Assembly: GCF_036346595.1 (NCBI RefSeq)
Contig: NZ_CP107834.1
Location: 744,001 to 808,000 of the forward strand
From: Streptomyces sp. NBC_00525
Lineage (GTDB): Bacteria; Actinomycetota; Actinomycetes; Streptomycetales; Streptomycetaceae
Direction: 5' to 3'
DNA length: 64,000 nt
The notes below the pieces were generated by a model. That model searched no databases. It worked only from the letters and a program-made list of their open reading frames with translations, and was not told the DNA's origin. This document shows positions 8,339 through 17,573 of this stretch, piece after piece. The position numbers were made by a program, and so were the translations under genes. Within the stretch, counting starts at the first letter, position 1; every line of letters begins with the position of its first letter.

Positions 8339-8865
8339 TTACTGCCCCTCACGTCCGTACACAGGTACACACCATATCGAGCGCGGCGGCGCGGAACGCC
8401 GACCCGGTGGGGGTGGCGCGGGTGCCGCGGCGGACAGAAGAGCGGAATCAGGGACAGAAGTGCGGATCGGGGCCCGGTGTCCTTCGGGCCGACCTGGGAC
8501 CCGCTGGCTGCGGGTCGACCTAGAGCCGTTGTCTACTGAACGTCCGGGCCCCACCCGGGTCACACCCTCCGACCGGCTGGGACCTTCCCTCGCCCCCGAG
8601 GCGCGGGCGCTGAACCTGGCTGTCAGTGGTGGTGCGCCGGTGCGGCACACCACCCCGTGACCCAGCGGCGTTCGACGACTGCGTGGAGGTCCAACCGGTC
8701 GGACGTCCTGTGGTGGACTCGGCCGAACCTACCGGCCGATGGGCGCATTCTGTCAATAGCCGCCTGACCTGCGACGATTTCCGAAATGCCCTGGTCAGTC
8801 CGGAAGATCCCCTGGTAGCGGAAGAACCGACCCGCCTTCGATCGGCTCAGCGGAACATCCGCACG
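8339..8865. other. 527-bp intergenic region, no gene seen
   Basis: No reading frame here looks like a protein gene on either strand. The only structure I can point to is an inverted repeat TCGGCCG-N7-CGGCCGA (8719-8739). It lies about 130 bases beyond the stop of the amidohydrolase gene and could be a weak terminator. The ppm1 promoter must also lie here, but I see no convincing -35/-10 pair. Confidence 0.4.
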
Positions 8866-10506
8866 TCACTCGTTCGGCCGTACGTAGACAGTGTGTCCGA
8901 ACACCACCGTGCGCAGGCAGACCGGCAGGTCGGCGCCCGGACTGAGGTCGGGCAGCCCCGGCGTACCCGACCGGGGGTCGGTGGACCAGCGCGCGACCCG
9001 GTCGTCCGGTGCCTGGACCACCAGCTCGTCGGTGCGCCAGACCGCGTAGTCGGCCGGGGCGCCGGGCACCAGTGTCCCCGCGTCGTCCCGGCCCACGGCC
9101 CGCCAGCCGCCCCGGGTGTGCGCGGTGAAGCCCGCCCGCACCGAGACGCGGTGCTCGGGCGTCCGGTGGAAGGCGGCGGCCCGTACGGTCCCCCAGGGGT
9201 CGAGCGGGGTCACCGGGCTGTCCGAGCCGAAGGCCAGCGGCACCCCGGCCCGCAGGAGCGCCGCGTACGGGTTGAGGGTGGCGGCCCGGCCGGTGCCGAG
9301 CCGCTGGGCGTACATGCCGTCCTCGCCGCCCCACGCGGCGTCGAAGGCGGGCTGGACCGAGGCGGTGAGGCCCAGTTCGGCGAAGGCGGCGATGGTCTCG
9401 GGGGTCAGCATCTCCGCGTGCTCGACGCGGTGCCGGGCGGCGCGCACCCGGCCAAGGCCCACCTTCTCGGCGGCGGCCCGCACCCCCTCGACGACCGCGG
9501 TCAGGGCGGCGTCGCCGATGGCGTGGAATCCGGCCTGGAGCCCCGCCTCGGTGCAGGCGGCGACATGGGCGGCGATCCTCGCGGCGTCCAGGTGGGCGGT
9601 GCCCGCGTGCGGGGCGTCGGCGTACGGCTGGTGCAGGCAGGCGGTGTGGGAGCCCAGCGAGCCGTCCACGAAGAGGTCGCCGGCCGCGCCGACGGCACCG
9701 AGTTCGCGGACGCGCCGGGCGTCCTTCTCGTCGGCCACCTCGGCGGCCCAGTAGCCGAAGACGCGCGGGCCGGGCCGCTCCGCCGCCAGCTTCAGGAGCC
9801 CGGTGAAGTCGTTCTCGTCGGAGATGTCGGGGCCGCCGCACTCGTGGAGCGTGCCGATGCCCAGGGAGGCGGCGTGGCGCAGCGCGGCCCGCTGGGCCTC
9901 GGCGCGCTGGGCGGGCGGGACAGCGTCGTGGGCGGCGGCGCGCACCGCGTGGTGGGCGGCGGCGGTCAGCGGGCCGTCGGGGTGGTAGCCGGCCATCGCG
10001 GTGACGCCGGGGACCAGGTCGAGCAGGGCGGTGGTGACGACGGCGGAGTGCACGTCGATCCGGGGCAGGTAGACGGGCCGGCCGCCCGCCGCCGCGTCCA
10101 GCTCGGCGCGCGAGGGCGGGCGCTGCTCGGGCCAGCGGGTGGCGTCCCAGCCGTGGCCGAGGACGACCCGGTCGGCGGGGCGGGCGGCGACGTGGGCGCG
10201 GACGAGGTCCAGGGCGGCGGCGAGGGTGCGGGCGCCGGAGAGGTCGAGTCCGGTGAGGGCCAGGCCGGTGGACGTGGTGTGCACATGGGCATCGGTGAAC
10301 GCGGGGGTGACCAGCGCGCCTTCGAGGTCGATCACCTCGTCCACACCGCTCGCGAAGGCGTCGGCGGCCCCTTCGGAGCCCACCCAGGCGACATGGCCGC
10401 GTTCGACCACCATGGCGGTGGCGAAGGGGTCGGCGGGGCTGTGGACGTCTCCACCGCGCAGCAGCACGGTGCGGTGGTCGCTCTGGGGGGCGGTGCTCTC
10501 GGTCAT
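8866..10506 (-). CDS. YtcJ-like amidohydrolase, metal-dependent
   Basis: 546-residue amidohydrolase-superfamily enzyme of the YtcJ/exoenzyme-regulatory AepA type. A small beta-sandwich N-terminus (VLLRGGDVHSPADP) leads into the barrel. The first metal motif is FTDAHVHTTSTG, and the later barrel signature is HRVEHAEML. The final metal-binding strand is FGSDSPVTPLDPWGT. The substrate is unknown; relatives act on N-acyl, carbamate or cyclic amide bonds. No signal peptide. The gene lies 67 bp downstream of an Lrp-family regulator on the same strand and may be its target. Confidence 0.85.
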   Translation of the reverse strand: MTESTAPQSDHRTVLLRGGDVHSPADPFATAMVVERGHVAWVGSEGAADAFASGVDEVIDLEGALVTPAFTDAHVHTTSTGLALTGLDLSGARTLAAALDLVRAHVAARPADRVVLGHGWDATRWPEQRPPSRAELDAAAGGRPVYLPRIDVHSAVVTTALLDLVPGVTAMAGYHPDGPLTAAAHHAVRAAAHDAVPPAQRAEAQRAALRHAASLGIGTLHECGGPDISDENDFTGLLKLAAERPGPRVFGYWAAEVADEKDARRVRELGAVGAAGDLFVDGSLGSHTACLHQPYADAPHAGTAHLDAARIAAHVAACTEAGLQAGFHAIGDAALTAVVEGVRAAAEKVGLGRVRAARHRVEHAEMLTPETIAAFAELGLTASVQPAFDAAWGGEDGMYAQRLGTGRAATLNPYAALLRAGVPLAFGSDSPVTPLDPWGTVRAAAFHRTPEHRVSVRAGFTAHTRGGWRAVGRDDAGTLVPGAPADYAVWRTDELVVQAPDDRVARWSTDPRSGTPGLPDLSPGADLPVCLRTVVFGHTVYVRPNE

Positions 10507-10573
10507 GGGGACCAGTCTCCCGCGCGCCGGGCGCCGCCCGTGCGCGCCCCCTCCGGTCCGGCGGGGGTGTCGC

Positions 10574-11014
10574 TCAGATCTGCGGCGGGCGCGCCTCGTA
10601 CGGGGTGGAGAGGACGACCGTGGTGCGGGTGGACACGCCGGCGAGCGAGCGGATGCGGGTCAGCAGGTTCTCCAGCTCCAGCGGGGTCGCCACACGCACC
10701 TTGAGGATGTAGTTCTCGTCGCCCGCCACGCTGTGGCACGCCTCCAGCTCGGGTACGCCCGCGAGCCGTTCGGCGATGTCGTCCGGGGCGCTCGGGTCGA
10801 AGGGTTTGACCGAGATGAACGCGGTCAGCGGCAGGCCGACCGCCTCCGGGTCGACGACCGCGGCGTAGCCGCGGATCACCCCGCGCTGCTCCAGCCTGCG
10901 GACGCGCTGATGAACCGCCGAGGTGGACAGGCCGGTGGCCTTGCCCAGGTCGGTGTAGCTCATCCGCCCGTCCTTGACGAGCAACTCCACGATGTGACGG
11001 TCCAGCTCCTCCAT
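10574..11014 (-). CDS. Lrp/AsnC-family transcriptional regulator
   Basis: 146 residues. The N-terminal helix-turn-helix is MEELDRHIVELLVKDGRMSYTDLGKATGLSTSAVHQRVRRLE by position (residues 1-42; key part SYTDLGKATGLSTSAVHQR). The C-terminal RAM ligand domain contains CHSVAGDENYILKVRV. It probably responds to an amino acid and controls itself and the amidohydrolase downstream. I start at the ATG at 11014, since the conserved first helix begins there. The 200-bp gap to the divergent small gene should hold the promoters for both. Confidence 0.9.
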   Translation of the reverse strand: MEELDRHIVELLVKDGRMSYTDLGKATGLSTSAVHQRVRRLEQRGVIRGYAAVVDPEAVGLPLTAFISVKPFDPSAPDDIAERLAGVPELEACHSVAGDENYILKVRVATPLELENLLTRIRSLAGVSTRTTVVLSTPYEARPPQI

Positions 11015-11216
11015 ACGGATCAATCTATGGCCATGAGTCGTTCCCGGCACAGCTGCCCAGCCCTTGGGACAGCACCTGCACCCGGCATGTGACCAACGCC
11101 ACATGTTTACGGGCCAGTAGTCGGACACGGAACGGTTACGGCCGAGTGGTGGCGGGAAGTGCTTGCTGTGGCCGAGGCCACAGTGTCGCTGCGGCCCATC
11201 CGAGGGGGGATTTCCC

Positions 11217-11612
11217 ATGCCGAACCTGAAACTCACCGGACGTACCGAACCGGAACCCGTCGACCTGTTCGACGACGACGCTCCCGACGCGTACGACACC
11301 CTGGAGATGCGCCGGGTCGTCTGCGCGGACTGCGCGCAGCCCATCGCGCTCCTCGCGGACGAGGAGGTGCTTCCGGAGCACGCGCTGTGCCCGTCCCCGT
11401 GGAATCCGTTCGTACTGACCGTGTGCCCCGGTACGGGTCGCGCCGCCGGTGACCGTCCGGCCGAGGCGGACGGGACGCAGGAGCAGGAGACCGCGCTGCT
11501 GCTGACGCTGCCGCAGGGCCTCGACTGGCGTACGCAGCCCTTCTCGCACGCCGGGGGCGCCGGTTCGCGCCCGATCCGGGTGCCGCGCCAGCCCCGGCGC
11601 GAGGCGGCCTGA
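11217..11612 (+). CDS. Conserved hypothetical protein with CxxC motif
   Basis: 131 residues starting at an ATG with a strong GAGGGGGGA ribosome site. It has an acidic N-terminal third (DLFDDDAPDAYDTLEM), then VVCADCAQPIALL with a CxxC pair and a later pair of cysteines (ALCPSP, LTVCPG) that could hold a zinc. The C-terminus is proline- and arginine-rich. I do not recognise a function. It looks like a soluble Streptomyces-restricted protein and is divergent from the Lrp gene. Confidence 0.75.
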   Translation: MPNLKLTGRTEPEPVDLFDDDAPDAYDTLEMRRVVCADCAQPIALLADEEVLPEHALCPSPWNPFVLTVCPGTGRAAGDRPAEADGTQEQETALLLTLPQGLDWRTQPFSHAGGAGSRPIRVPRQPRREAA

Positions 11613-11734
11613 GCCCGTCCTCCCACAGGTGCGGCCGGGGTGCGCGAGCGGCCCGGCAGCCGGAGCGACCGGGTGAACAAGCGCCCTAATCGAACAACCA
11701 GTGACCCCGCCGCGCGGCGGGGCGTTGGGCGGGT

Positions 11735-12046
11735 ATGACCCCGCTGCATTCCACGGCAGGCCCAGGTCGCCGCCGTCTTGTCGCCCCGCCTCCCGAAGAA
11801 TCGGTTCCGCAGCCCGGTTCCGTACCGGCGTCGCGGTCCGAAGCTCCCTGTTCCGCGCCGCGCGCGGTGCCGCAGTCGAGCGATCCGCCCATCTACCGGG
11901 CGCTGCTGCGGCACTGGGAGAGCACCGGCCGGACCCTGCCGGGCCGCCATGACCAGGACTGGAACCGGATCATGACGACACCCGTGTGGTCGGACCGGCC
12001 GCCGCGGGTCAGCGGGACTCGGGGCCCGCGAGGTGGCGGGCGATGA
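11735..12046 (+). CDS. Small hypothetical protein with a PIYRALLRHWESTGRTLP motif
   Basis: 103 residues. The N-terminal half is low-complexity and basic/proline-rich, while the C-terminal half carries DPPIYRALLRHWESTGRTLP and a tryptophan-rich tail (QDWNRIMTTPVW). I recall this pattern from small Streptomyces hypotheticals. It overlaps the 3' end of the convergent acyl-CoA dehydrogenase by 38 bp. The start is uncertain: ATG 11735 has a GGCGGG site. No function can be proposed. Confidence 0.5.
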   Translation: MTPLHSTAGPGRRRLVAPPPEESVPQPGSVPASRSEAPCSAPRAVPQSSDPPIYRALLRHWESTGRTLPGRHDQDWNRIMTTPVWSDRPPRVSGTRGPRGGGR

Positions 12047-13181
12047 CCATCCGCTGGATCTGATTGGTGCCCTCGACGATCTGCAGCACCTTGGCCTCGC
12101 GCATCAGACGCTCGACGGGGAAATCCTGCGTGTAGCCGTAGCCGCCGAGCACCTGGACGGCGTCGACGGTCACCTGCATCGCCGCGTCCGTGCAGAAGAG
12201 CTTGGCCATGGCGGCCTGGCGCGAGAACGGGCGGCCGGCGTCCCGCAGCCGGGCGGCCGCCAGGTAGAGCGCGCGGCCCGCCTCGATCCGGGTGGCCATG
12301 TCGGCGAGCATGAAGCGCAGGCCCTGGAAGTCCGCGATGGGGCGGCCGAATTGCTTGCGGCCGGTGGCGTAGTCGAGGGACGCGTTCAGCGCGGCCTGGG
12401 CGACGCCGATGGCGCAGGCGGCGATGCCGAGCCGGCCGGAGTCCAGCGCGGACAGGGCGATCGCGAAGCCCTGGCCCTCGTCGCCGATCCGGCGGGAGTC
12501 GGGGATGCGCACCCCGTCGAAGTTCAGCTGGGCGGTGGGCGAGCCCTTCATGCCCATCTTCTTCTCGGGGGCGGCGGCGCTCAGCCCGGCCGCGTCGCCG
12601 GGGACGAGGAAGGCGGTGATGCCGCGGGCGCCCTCGACGCCGGTGCGCGCCAGGACGGTGTAGAAGTCGGCGATGCCGCCGTGGGTGATCCAGGCCTTGG
12701 TGCCGGTGAGGACCCAGTCGTCGCCGTCCCGCACGGCCTTGGTGCGCAGCGAGGCGGCGTCGGAGCCGGACGCGGGCTCGGAGAGGCAGTAGGCGCCGAG
12801 CAGGCCGCCGGAGAGCATCGCCCGCAGGTGTTCGCCGCGCTGGTCCTTGGTGCCGTAGCCGGCGAGCGCGTGGCAGGCCAGGGAGTGGACGCTGACGCCG
12901 AGGCCGACGGTGAGCCGGGCCGCGGCGAGCTCTTCCAGGACCTGGAGGTAGACCTCGTACGGCTGGTCGCCGCCGCCGTGCTCGGAGTCGTAGGGCAGCC
13001 CGAGCAGACCGGATTCGGAGAGCAGGGCGAAGACCTCGCGGGGGAACCGGCCCGATTCCTCCTCCTCGGCCGCGTACGGCGCGATCTCCCGTTGGGCGAT
13101 GTCGCGGACGAGCGCGATGAGCTCGCGGGACTCCTCGGTGGGCAGACTGCGTTCGACCCACTGCGGTACTCGGTCGGACAT
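12009..13181 (-). CDS. Acyl-CoA dehydrogenase
   Basis: 390-residue FAD enzyme that introduces a trans-2 double bond into acyl-CoA, passing electrons to ETF. The family signature AYCLSEPASGSDAASL is present, as is the second signature (GGYGYTQDFPVERLMRE) with the catalytic glutamate in QIVEGTNQIQRM. Short- or branched-chain specificity is plausible but not fixed by the sequence. The ATG at 13181 has a GGGAGGAG ribosome site. In-frame sequence upstream of it is arginine-rich and unlike the family. Confidence 0.93.
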   Translation of the reverse strand: MSDRVPQWVERSLPTEESRELIALVRDIAQREIAPYAAEEEESGRFPREVFALLSESGLLGLPYDSEHGGGDQPYEVYLQVLEELAAARLTVGLGVSVHSLACHALAGYGTKDQRGEHLRAMLSGGLLGAYCLSEPASGSDAASLRTKAVRDGDDWVLTGTKAWITHGGIADFYTVLARTGVEGARGITAFLVPGDAAGLSAAAPEKKMGMKGSPTAQLNFDGVRIPDSRRIGDEGQGFAIALSALDSGRLGIAACAIGVAQAALNASLDYATGRKQFGRPIADFQGLRFMLADMATRIEAGRALYLAAARLRDAGRPFSRQAAMAKLFCTDAAMQVTVDAVQVLGGYGYTQDFPVERLMREAKVLQIVEGTNQIQRMVIARHLAGPESR

Positions 13182-13445
13182 GACGGCGCTCTCCTCCCTG
13201 TCGGGCGTTGCGGCGGTCGCGCGCGCGGGGTGTGAGCGGCGCCGCCGGGGGGATCTCCGGGCGATGCCCGAAATCACTGCACTCCAGCCGATGTTGCCCT
13301 CCCGGATTACGAGAGACGCAGGCAGACGGCTGTGGCGGGTCGAGTATGCCCGATCGGATGGCGTCCGTCACCGGTTGACCGAACATACGATCAGCCGGGT
13401 CCGCGGGTGGCGGAGTTCGCCGGACCGGGCGGGGAGGGGTACGGC

Positions 13446-13589
13446 TCAGAGCAGGCCGAGCTGGGTGATGAGCATGGCGACGACGACCACGAGCGTCCAG
13501 CCGGCGAGGTGCTCCAGGAGCTTGGGGCCGTCGTCGGGGCCTCCGGTACGGGAGCGGCGGCGGGCGGCGGTGGCGGTGTGTGCGGTCAT
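13446..13589 (-). CDS. SCO1431-family small membrane protein, 47 residues
   Basis: A 47-codon gene: a basic N-terminus (TATAARRRSRTGG), a short amphipathic linker (PDDGPKLLEHLA) and one transmembrane helix at the very C-terminus (WTLVVVVAMLITQLGLL). This matches the small single-span proteins that annotation pipelines call the SCO1431 family, and the local gene order agrees. Function unknown. It lies between the acyl-CoA dehydrogenase gene and a decayed region. Confidence 0.72.
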   Translation of the reverse strand: MTAHTATAARRRSRTGGPDDGPKLLEHLAGWTLVVVVAMLITQLGLL

Positions 13590-13739
13590 GGCATCTCGTT
13601 CGGTCGGCCGGTGGGGCGGTGCCCGGCACGCGGCCGGACCCGACCACAGTGCCAGCCCGGCGGGCCCGTCGGGGAGAGAGATCCGTCACTGCCCGGCCGC
13701 CGGCCGGTGCGAGCACGGCCGGGCCCTCCCCCGTACCGG

Positions 13740-14060
13740 TCAGCGGCCCACGGCCACCAGCCCCGCCCAGAACGCCGGGTCCGCCCGGTCGTGGCCCGAG
13801 ACGACCAGGGCGTCCAGCAGTTCGGTCGCGAGGCTCCGCACGGCGGCGGGCAGCGACGCGGGCAGCTCCCGTTCCGGGCCGGTCATCCACAGCTGCGCCC
13901 GGCGAAGGGCGTCCGCCGGGGCCTGGCCCGTACGCAGCCCGTGGTGGAACAGGAGGTCCACGAGGGCCGTCGCGTGCAGCCGGACCGGCCACAGCGAGCC
14001 GAGGACGAAGGAGGCTCCCCCGGACTGCGTCCCGTCCGGACCGGCTGTCCGGGCTCTCGG
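13740..14060 (-). pseudogene. C-terminal fragment of a CHAT-domain protein
   Basis: About 100 codons ending at a stop at 13740 that read like the last third of a caspase-like CHAT domain. They contain FVLGSLWPVRLHATALVDLL, then LRTGQAPADALRRAQLWM and the terminal DPAFWAGLVAVGR. The catalytic His and Cys regions that should precede this are absent. Upstream, the frame runs into unrelated, stop-interrupted sequence next to a transposase remnant. I read it as the 3' end of a gene truncated by insertion or deletion. Confidence 0.6.
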
Positions 14061-14089
14061 CATCGTTCGAGCAGGGGATACCCCATCCC

Positions 14090-14700
14090 TGATGGAGTGC
14101 CCGAGGGCGCGTCGCCCGGCCGCGATACCAGCGGCGCCTGACGGTACATTTTCTGGTGTTGGATGGTCGGTGGCTTCTGCCAGTGCCGACCGCCCCACAT
14201 CGAGGTGTAGGCCGTATCGACCGCAACGACCGCAAGCCCCTGCTCGGCGGCCATGGAGCCGAGCCGGGCCTTGAGCCTGCCGGTGGGGATGCCGGAGATC
14301 AGCTGCCGGAGGCGTCTCCGGCGCCCGTGCTTCCTCCGGGTCTCTCCGCGCCGAAGTCGAGGTCCTCGATGACAATCGCACCGCCGTCGGTCTGCCGTGC
14401 CCAGTGCAGGAGTTGGGTGAGGGCATGGCGGAGCCGGGCGTCGCGGTGGGGTGCGGTACCGGTGAGGTCGTAGGCGAAGCGGTGGGGTTCGCCGACGGAA
14501 TTGCTGTGGGGGGCGACGTGGACGGCGTTGGTGTCGACCCCGATCACGCCCTGGGCCAGGGCCGTTTCCAGGGGGACGGTGGTTGCGGTGGGGCGTTGCC
14601 AGGACGCGGTCGAGTACCAGCGGCCACGGGTGGTGGCGTGGCGGGTACGAGTGCGGCCGGAGTGGTCTCGTGGGCGTCGGTGTTCGGACCATGAGCAGCT
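14090..14700 (-). pseudogene. Frameshifted TnpB-like (IS605 OrfB-type) remnant
   Basis: Two frames together give the RuvC-like core of a TnpB-type protein. They hold RuvC-I GVIGVDTN (about 14520-14550), RuvC-II AIVIEDLDF (about 14350-14380) and, after a frameshift near 14300-14345, LRQLISGIPTGRLKARLGSM and RuvC-III AVVAVDTAYTSMWG (about 14195-14230). There is no N-terminal part with a start and no terminal inverted repeats that I can find. It is inactive as it stands. Confidence 0.68.
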
Positions 14701-15350
14701 TGTCCGGCGCCCGGGCCGGTTGAGCATCGCTGCCTGTGACCCGTACGCAGGCCGCGAGCAAGTCGCTCATCGTCTCCCGGCCGATCGGGGCGACGCAGTT
14801 GTACGCGCCGCCCCGATATGCCTCACCCCGATCGAGTGCGAACGCGGCCACATCGCGGACATCGACAGGCTGGATGGGCTGGTCCGGGGTGCCCGGTGCG
14901 AGCATCCGGCCGCCGCGGGCCGCTCGGTTCAGCCACCAGGGAAGCCGGCCGACGTACTCGCCGGGGCCCAGGATGACGCCTGGCCGCAAAATGGCCGCCC
15001 GGTCTTCGCCGAACGTCGCGGTGACTGCTCGTTCGGCCCCTGCCTTCTGCCGTCCTACCAGTCCGGCCCGTTCCAATCCTGCGGGAGCCGACCGTCATCG
15101 GCGTCGGCATCGGCGTCGGGCGGCCCGTCCAGAACGACGAACTCCTCGGTCCATGGCTCGTCCGGCCATCCACGGTAGGCGTTCACGGTCGAGACATAGA
15201 CGTACCGGCCGGTGACCGGTTCCAGGAGGCGAGCTCCCGCAAGAACATCGCGCGGCGCCATCTCCGAGGCCGATGTGTCCACCCCGCCGCCCCCGGCCCC
15301 TGTCCGGCAAGCCGCTCCATATCGGCGGCGACGGTGCGGTCACTCCGGCC
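14680..15350 (-). pseudogene. Broken NAD-dependent epimerase/reductase gene
   Basis: Fragments in at least two frames resemble an extended short-chain reductase. The upstream piece has RLLEPVTGRYVYVSTVNAYR (the central strand and serine) and PQDWNGPDW. The downstream piece has GRQKAGAERAVTATFGEDRA, AILRPGVILGPGEYVGRL and the binding loop PIQPVDVRDVAAFAL. The N-terminal Rossmann glycine motif is missing, and the C-terminus stops where the TnpB-like remnant begins. I interpret it as a gene disrupted by that element. Confidence 0.65.
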
Positions 15351-15365
15351 GGGCCCGCTACGTGT

Positions 15366-16718
15366 TCACAGCAGCCCCACCGATCGCAGCGCGCGTCGCT
15401 GGAACGGGTCGGGGTGGGCCGGCCAGTAGATGTAGCAGACGCCGCCCGTGCCGCTGCGGACCTTGCCGTTCGCGTCGTACCTCTTCGTGCGGAGCCAGAT
15501 GGTCTCCCACTCGTGGCGGCGGTAGACGCGGCGGACCGCCTCGTCGTCCGGGGAGGCGGGGTCGTTGGCGATGACGTCGCCGTCGGCGGTGAAGCCGATG
15601 ACGGTCATCAGGTGGCCGGACGTGCCGTAGCCGGCGCCGGTCAGCTCCTCCTCGAGGAAGGACTGGGAGGTGATGACGGGGATGCCGGCGCGGATCAGGG
15701 TCTCCACGTCGGCGAGGGAGCCGAGCCGGGTGACGGCGGCGCTCATGGCGGGGTACGTGGCCGCGTAGGCGGCGTTGAACGGCCAGTTGCCGCAGCCCTC
15801 GTACTGGTAGTCGTAGGTGAAGCGCGCGGCGTGGCAGACCTGCGGGTCCTGGATGCCGGGCTCGACCCAGGCGAGGTCGTCGGCGGTGGGTTTCCGGCCC
15901 CAGTACTCGATGATCATCTGCGATGAGGTGGGGCTGCACCACGCCTCGCCGCCGTTGTCGTACTCGGGGTACTGGCCGACGTGGATGTTCTGCGAGTAGC
16001 GCGGCACCGGCAGTTCGCGGCGCAGGCGGGGGGTGCCGGCGGGCACGGTGAAGCGGTCGGGGATGTCCGAGGCCATCGCGCCCACGCGCCACACCGTGGG
16101 GGTGCGCCGGGTGCCCGGAGCCCGGTACAGGGTCAGCCGGAGGCGGTAGGACAGCAGGCGCAGGCCGCTCGCCGCGTCGTCCACCGAGAAGGTGTCGGTC
16201 CACACGGAGCTGCGGCCGTCGCCCTGGCCGTCCACCGAGGTGCGGCGGATGTCCGTGTCGCCGGAGGCCCAGCGGCCCATCACGTACCACGGGGTCTCGG
16301 CGCCGTCCGAGTAGCGGCCGCGCAACTCGACCTGGAGCCAGGTACCGGGCGGGGTGTGGGCGTTCCAGGAGGCGATGACCTCGGTGGCGGGGACGGCGGA
16401 GCGGTGCACGGGCGAGGTCCAGGTCGCGTACTCCCAGGCGGTGGTGGTGCCGGTGTGCGGGTCGGTGTAGTCCGTACGGCCCAGTGGGTGGGCGATGACG
16501 AGACCGGCGCGGCGGCCGGGCACCGCGCGGGTGCCGGCGCCGTTGCCGCAGCGCCAGTCGGTGTACGTGGTCCAGGCGTGGTTGTCCACCGGGGTGCGGG
16601 GCGGCGCGGGCCGGTCGGCCCGAGGTGCCGCGAAGGCGGCGGACGACAGCGTGCCTGCTCCGGCGGCGGCCGCGACGGCGGCGGCGAGCACGGTGCGGCG
16701 GGATGCGGGACTGGGCAT
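15366..16718 (-). CDS. Tat-exported C39-family cysteine peptidase
   Basis: 450 residues with a twin-arginine signal (SRRTVLAAAVAAAAGAG, cleavage near AFA-AP). A beta-rich N-terminal half (residues about 40-230) precedes a peptidase C39-like domain. The catalytic residues are visible: Cys in NGGEAWCSPTSSQM, His in GTSGHLMTVIGF and Asp in VIANDPASP. Members of this secreted family are common in Streptomyces; substrates are unknown. It is divergent from the small kinase gene and faces the decayed island. Confidence 0.87.
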   Translation of the reverse strand: MPSPASRRTVLAAAVAAAAGAGTLSSAAFAAPRADRPAPPRTPVDNHAWTTYTDWRCGNGAGTRAVPGRRAGLVIAHPLGRTDYTDPHTGTTTAWEYATWTSPVHRSAVPATEVIASWNAHTPPGTWLQVELRGRYSDGAETPWYVMGRWASGDTDIRRTSVDGQGDGRSSVWTDTFSVDDAASGLRLLSYRLRLTLYRAPGTRRTPTVWRVGAMASDIPDRFTVPAGTPRLRRELPVPRYSQNIHVGQYPEYDNGGEAWCSPTSSQMIIEYWGRKPTADDLAWVEPGIQDPQVCHAARFTYDYQYEGCGNWPFNAAYAATYPAMSAAVTRLGSLADVETLIRAGIPVITSQSFLEEELTGAGYGTSGHLMTVIGFTADGDVIANDPASPDDEAVRRVYRRHEWETIWLRTKRYDANGKVRSGTGGVCYIYWPAHPDPFQRRALRSVGLL

Positions 16719-16907
16719 GGGCGAGACCCCCGGTCGTCTGCGGAATGGGGCTGCGGTGCACGACAGTGCGCCAACTATCGCGGTTCGCGTCCCGGTTCGG
16801 CCAGCGCTTCGGGCCGTGCCGGGCCTACCAATATTGGTCTCTGCCACTGGCGTGACCTGCGGCTGGGCCGAACGGCCGAGGGAGCGCCCGGCTCGTAGGC
16901 TGGGCGC

Positions 16908-17492
16908 ATGAGCGACCTCGCGCCACAGGCCGCGCTGCTGCGCGCCCTCCCCCCGTCCTGCGGCCCGGTGCGGCTGGTCGCCGTCGACGGCCACGCCGGA
17001 TCGGGCAAGAGCACCTTCGCCGGCCGGCTCGCGGCGGCGCTCGGTGACGCACCCGTGCTCCATCTGGACGACCTGGCCAGCCACGAGGAGCTGTTCGCCT
17101 GGACCGAACGGCTGCGCGACCAGGTCACGGGCCCGCTGTCGCGCGGCGAGCCCGCGCGCTACGCGCCCTACGACTGGACGGCGCGGACCTTCGGGCCGCC
17201 CAGGACCCTGGAACCCGCCCCCGTGGTCCTGATCGAGGGGGTGGGCGCGGGCCGGCGCGCGCTGCGGCCGCTGCTGGCGCGGCTGCTGTGGATGGACCTC
17301 GGCGCGCGGGAGTCCTGGGCGCGGGGCCGGCGGCGCGACGGACCGGCGCTGCGCTCCTTCTGGGACGGCTGGACGGCGGCCGAGACGGCGCACTTCGCCG
17401 CCGACCCGTCCCGCCCCTGGGCGGACGCTCTGGTACAGCAGTTGCCCGTGGGGTACGCGTGGCTGCCGGGGCCCTTGCGAGAGCGGTGCTGA
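16908..17492 (+). CDS. Small P-loop kinase, uridine-kinase-like
   Basis: 194 residues. Walker A VDGHAGSGKSTFAG lies near residue 30, the acidic pair LHLDDL follows, and the LIEGVGAGRRAL loop is typical of uridine kinase and related nucleoside or pantothenate kinases. No lid signature is clear enough to name the substrate. ATG at 16908. Its promoter must lie in the 190-bp gap shared with the C39 peptidase gene. Confidence 0.8.
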   Translation: MSDLAPQAALLRALPPSCGPVRLVAVDGHAGSGKSTFAGRLAAALGDAPVLHLDDLASHEELFAWTERLRDQVTGPLSRGEPARYAPYDWTARTFGPPRTLEPAPVVLIEGVGAGRRALRPLLARLLWMDLGARESWARGRRRDGPALRSFWDGWTAAETAHFAADPSRPWADALVQQLPVGYAWLPGPLRERC

Positions 17493-17573
17493 ACCGTTCC
17501 GTCACCGGGCGTGACCGATGCCCGCCGCCATGCCGGGCGGCCCGAATTCGGCTCGGAACCGTCTCAACTCCGC

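Noticed and set aside
8626..10704. Long plus-strand open frame antisense to the amidohydrolase
   Set aside because: Repetitive glycine/valine-rich translation, no domain, mirrors the codon bias of the real minus-strand gene.
13883..15076. A 397-codon frame joining epimerase, TnpB and CHAT pieces
   Set aside because: It only strings together fragments of three different genes across frameshifts; each matches its family only partly, so I list pseudogenes, not a fusion protein.
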